A stretch of 64,000 nucleotides of DNA from Ruegeria atlantica (GTDB lineage Bacteria > Pseudomonadota > Alphaproteobacteria > Rhodobacterales > Rhodobacteraceae). The translations under genes and the position numbers were made by a program. The notes below the pieces were generated by a model. That model had not been told where the DNA came from, searched no databases, and saw nothing but the letters and a program-made list of their open reading frames with translations. The stretch is from NCBI RefSeq assembly GCF_001458195.1, contig NZ_CYPU01000039.1, positions 124,093 to 188,092 on the forward strand, written 5' to 3'. Of the stretch, positions 62,185 through 64,000 are shown in pieces (within the stretch, counting starts at the first letter, position 1; the number at the start of each line of letters is the position of its first letter).

Positions 62185-63027
62185 TTAGCTTTTTTGAACT
62201 TCTCGGGCCAATGCACAGAAAGCTTGCAGCGGGACTTGTTCTGCGCGCTCTGTTGGTTGAATCCCAGCCGCGAGCAGGCGGTCCTCGATATCCGGCGCAA
62301 CGCCTTTTAGCGATGCGCGCAGCATCTTGCGGCGCTGGTTGAAAGCTGCGGCCACGACACGCGACAGAACCCGGGCATCCGCCGGATAGCGCGGTTCGGG
62401 CAGGGCCGTCAGATGCACAACAGCGCTTGAGACCTTTGGCGGAGGCGTAAAAGCCCCAGGGGGCAGGGACATGGCGATGCGCGCCTCGGCCCGCCATTGG
62501 GCAAGGATCGCAAGGCGGCCATAGGCTTTGCCCCCGGGTTGGGCAACGATGCGTTCAGCGACTTCGCGTTGAAACATCAGCGTCAGGCTTTGCCAGAACG
62601 GCGGCCATTCGGGCGGGGTCAGCCAGCGCACCAGCAATTCGGTGCCAACGTTATACGGCAGGTTCGCCGCGATACGGATCGGCGGGGTCAGATGCGCCAG
62701 CGGATCGATTTCCAGGGCGTCGCCGTTGATGACCTCAAGACGACCCGGATAAGCAGCAGCGATGTCGTTCAGGGCAGCGATACAGCGGTTGTCTTTTTCG
62801 ACCGCAACGACCTTGCGCGCACCTTCGGACAACAGGCCACGGGTCAGACCACCGGGTCCGGGTCCGATTTCCAGCACGTCGCATTCCGTGAGATCGCCCG
62901 CCTGCCGTGCGATCTTGGCCGTCAGGTTGAGATCCAGCAAAAAGTTCTGCCCCAGCGATTTACGCGCCGAGAGTTGATGTGTCGCGATAACCTCGCGCAG
63001 AGGGGGAAGGGTGTCGATTGAACTCAT
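62185..63027 (-). CDS. rsmA: 16S rRNA dimethyladenosine transferase
   Basis: Dimethylates A1518 and A1519 near the 3' end of 16S rRNA; loss gives kasugamycin resistance. The SAM motif [17 protein letters not shown] follows [11 protein letters not shown], and the catalytic motif is [11 protein letters not shown]. At 280 residues it is full length. It lies downstream of pdxA, the conserved surA-pdxA-rsmA order, with an 84-base spacer that holds a repeat. Confidence 0.97.
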   Translation of the reverse strand: MSSIDTLPPLREVIATHQLSARKSLGQNFLLDLNLTAKIARQAGDLTECDVLEIGPGPGGLTRGLLSEGARKVVAVEKDNRCIAALNDIAAAYPGRLEVINGDALEIDPLAHLTPPIRIAANLPYNVGTELLVRWLTPPEWPPFWQSLTLMFQREVAERIVAQPGGKAYGRLAILAQWRAEARIAMSLPPGAFTPPPKVSSAVVHLTALPEPRYPADARVLSRVVAAAFNQRRKMLRASLKGVAPDIEDRLLAAGIQPTERAEQVPLQAFCALAREVQKS

Positions 63028-63069
63028 GATCCGATTACCGTGGCGCGTGTCCGGGGGGGAACGCCAGTG

Positions 63070-63111
63070 ATTTTTTGCCTCCGGCGGGGATATTTTCAGC
63101 CAGGTGAAGGA
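63070..63111 (+). repeat. Dispersed intergenic repeat, longest copy A
   Basis: The pdxA-rsmA spacer holds TTTGCCTCCGGCGGGGATAT followed by TTTCAGCCAGGTGAAGGA. Parts recur at 34190-34220 and 54489-54512. The form CCTCCGGCGGGnnTATTT is one I know as common between genes in Rhodobacteraceae. Confidence 0.5.
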
Positions 63112-64000
63112 TCAAGTGCTTTGTGCCATCCGTTGGGCCAGTTTCAGCGCCTCGATCAGGCTGGTGGGGTTGGCTATCCCCTGTCCGGCGATATCCAGTG
63201 CGGTGCCGTGATCGGGCGAGGTGCGAATGAAGGGCAGGCCGAGGGTCACGTTCACGCCACGGTCGAAGTCGAGTGTCTTGATCGGGATCAGTGCCTGATC
63301 GTGATACATGGCAATTGCGGCGTCATATCGGGCGCGGGCGGCAGCGTGGAACATTGTGTCCGCCGGGTGTGGGCCGGTAACCGTGCAGGTATCGCCTGGC
63401 AAATCAGATATCAGAGGGGCGATCCAGTCCAGTTCTTCATGCCCCATTTTACCGCCTTCGCCCGCATGCGGGTTGAGGCCTGCAATGGCGATGCGGGGAT
63501 GGGGGATACCAAACTGTCTGCGCAGGCCTTCAGCGGTAATGCCGATGGTTTCGCGCAGCAGGTCGGGGGTGAGCTCGGACGGGACGCGCGACAGCGGAAT
63601 GTGAATCGTTGCGGGCACCACGCGAAGCTGCTCGCTGGCCAACATCATCACAACGCGCTTGCGCCCGGCCAGAGCGGCGAGAAATTCGGTATGGCCAGGA
63701 TAGGCGAACCCGGCCCCGTCGATCAGGGCCTTTTTGTGGATCGGTGCAGTGCACAGCGCCGATGCGGCACCGGATTGCACCAGGGAAACACCGGTTTCGA
63801 TTGCGTCGATCACACTAGGCGCATTGGACGGGTCCGGTTGGCCTGCTGCGTTTGTGGCGGGAAAGCTCAATTGCAGAACAGGCAGGGCATTCGCGCAGAT
63901 ATCAATGGCCTGTGCCGGATCGCTGATCCGCTGCGTAGGCGTGCCTGCCGGCAGATGCGCCGCGTCGCCGATATAGAAAAACGGGCAGCTCGCGCGCAGT
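63112..64000 (-). CDS. pdxA: 4-hydroxythreonine-4-phosphate dehydrogenase, 5' end cut by the window
   Basis: An NAD-dependent, metal-dependent enzyme of pyridoxal-phosphate synthesis. The frame is open to the window edge (CPFFYIGDAAHL), so the first part of the protein is missing. Visible motifs are APIHKKALIDGAGFAYPGHT, GLNPHAGEGGKMG, and AMYHDQALIPIKTLDFDRGV, with metal-ligand histidines, then RTSPDHGTALDIAG. A TTG at 63868-63870 is not the start. The upstream neighbour would be expected to be surA. Confidence 0.94.
   Translation of the reverse strand, partial: LRASCPFFYIGDAAHLPAGTPTQRISDPAQAIDICANALPVLQLSFPATNAAGQPDPSNAPSVIDAIETGVSLVQSGAASALCTAPIHKKALIDGAGFAYPGHTEFLAALAGRKRVVMMLASEQLRVVPATIHIPLSRVPSELTPDLLRETIGITAEGLRRQFGIPHPRIAIAGLNPHAGEGGKMGHEELDWIAPLISDLPGDTCTVTGPHPADTMFHAAARARYDAAIAMYHDQALIPIKTLDFDRGVNVTLGLPFIRTSPDHGTALDIAGQGIANPTSLIEALKLAQRMAQST

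Overview
The window is chromosomal DNA from an alphaproteobacterium of the Rhodobacteraceae/Roseobacter type. It is G+C rich and compact, coding on both strands in short operons. No rRNA, CRISPR array, phage, integrase or insertion sequence is visible. The placement rests on family content and gene order: a DksA with one cysteine, an erpA-dgt-argS-SPOR-nagZ-scpA-scpB run, a DUF177-rpmF-plsX-fabH-ihfA-merR run, pdxA-rsmA, and DUF2852, DUF2927 and DUF4167 proteins. Genus cannot be set from the sequence alone.

Layout. 1-2.8 kb: end of a TRAP transporter (small permease cut by the window edge, plus an unusually long large permease). 2.8-5.6 kb: an orphan membrane protein, a VOC protein, the N-end-rule leucyltransferase Bpt, an RDD protein and a DUF2852 protein, followed by a control region with two matching palindromes. 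5.7-11 kb: NTF2-like protein, GlnE, a small hypothetical, RlmI and a PIN protein. 11-17 kb: an M48 protease, a hemolysin-III protein and a minus-strand operon of MoxR ATPase, GNAT, DUF2927 lipoprotein, 56-residue membrane peptide and CoxE-like VWA protein. 17-27 kb: dksA, a flavin monooxygenase, xthA, then the conserved erpA to scpB run. 27-33 kb: double-length dCTP deaminase, tRNA-Pro(GGG), and the merR-ihfA-fabH-plsX-rpmF-DUF177 run. 33-37 kb: bamE, an OlsB-type acyltransferase, an ABC-F ATPase, a sugar acetyltransferase and an SDR. 37.6-38.8 kb: a secreted glycine-rich repeat protein with separated neutral, acidic and basic blocks. 39-48 kb: tyrS, MFS, anmK, an A/T-richer orphan, a desaturase, DUF985, selO, a CDF and an EamA transporter. 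48-53 kb: an EEP-family protein, a Fur-family regulator, a second EamA transporter, enolase with a LacI-type operator, and a GNAT. 53-59 kb: nucleoside hydrolase, mazG and an M20 amidohydrolase followed by two different ureohydrolases. 59-64 kb: prfA-prmC, a DUF4167 protein, rsmA and the start-truncated pdxA.

How the genes work together. Most are housekeeping: translation and its fidelity (argS, tyrS, prfA-prmC, rlmI, rsmA, rpmF, tRNA-Pro, ABC-F), nucleotide-pool control (dgt, dcd, mazG, nucleoside hydrolase), chromosome segregation (scpAB), lipid synthesis (plsX, fabH, olsB, desaturase), wall recycling (nagZ, anmK), nitrogen control (glnE) and guanidino-compound use (ureohydrolases). The less ordinary items are the block-charged repeat protein, the paired palindromes at 5.6 kb, the MoxR/VWA envelope operon, the tandem ureohydrolases, the eno operator and a short dispersed intergenic repeat. 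I see no clear new defence or mobile system.
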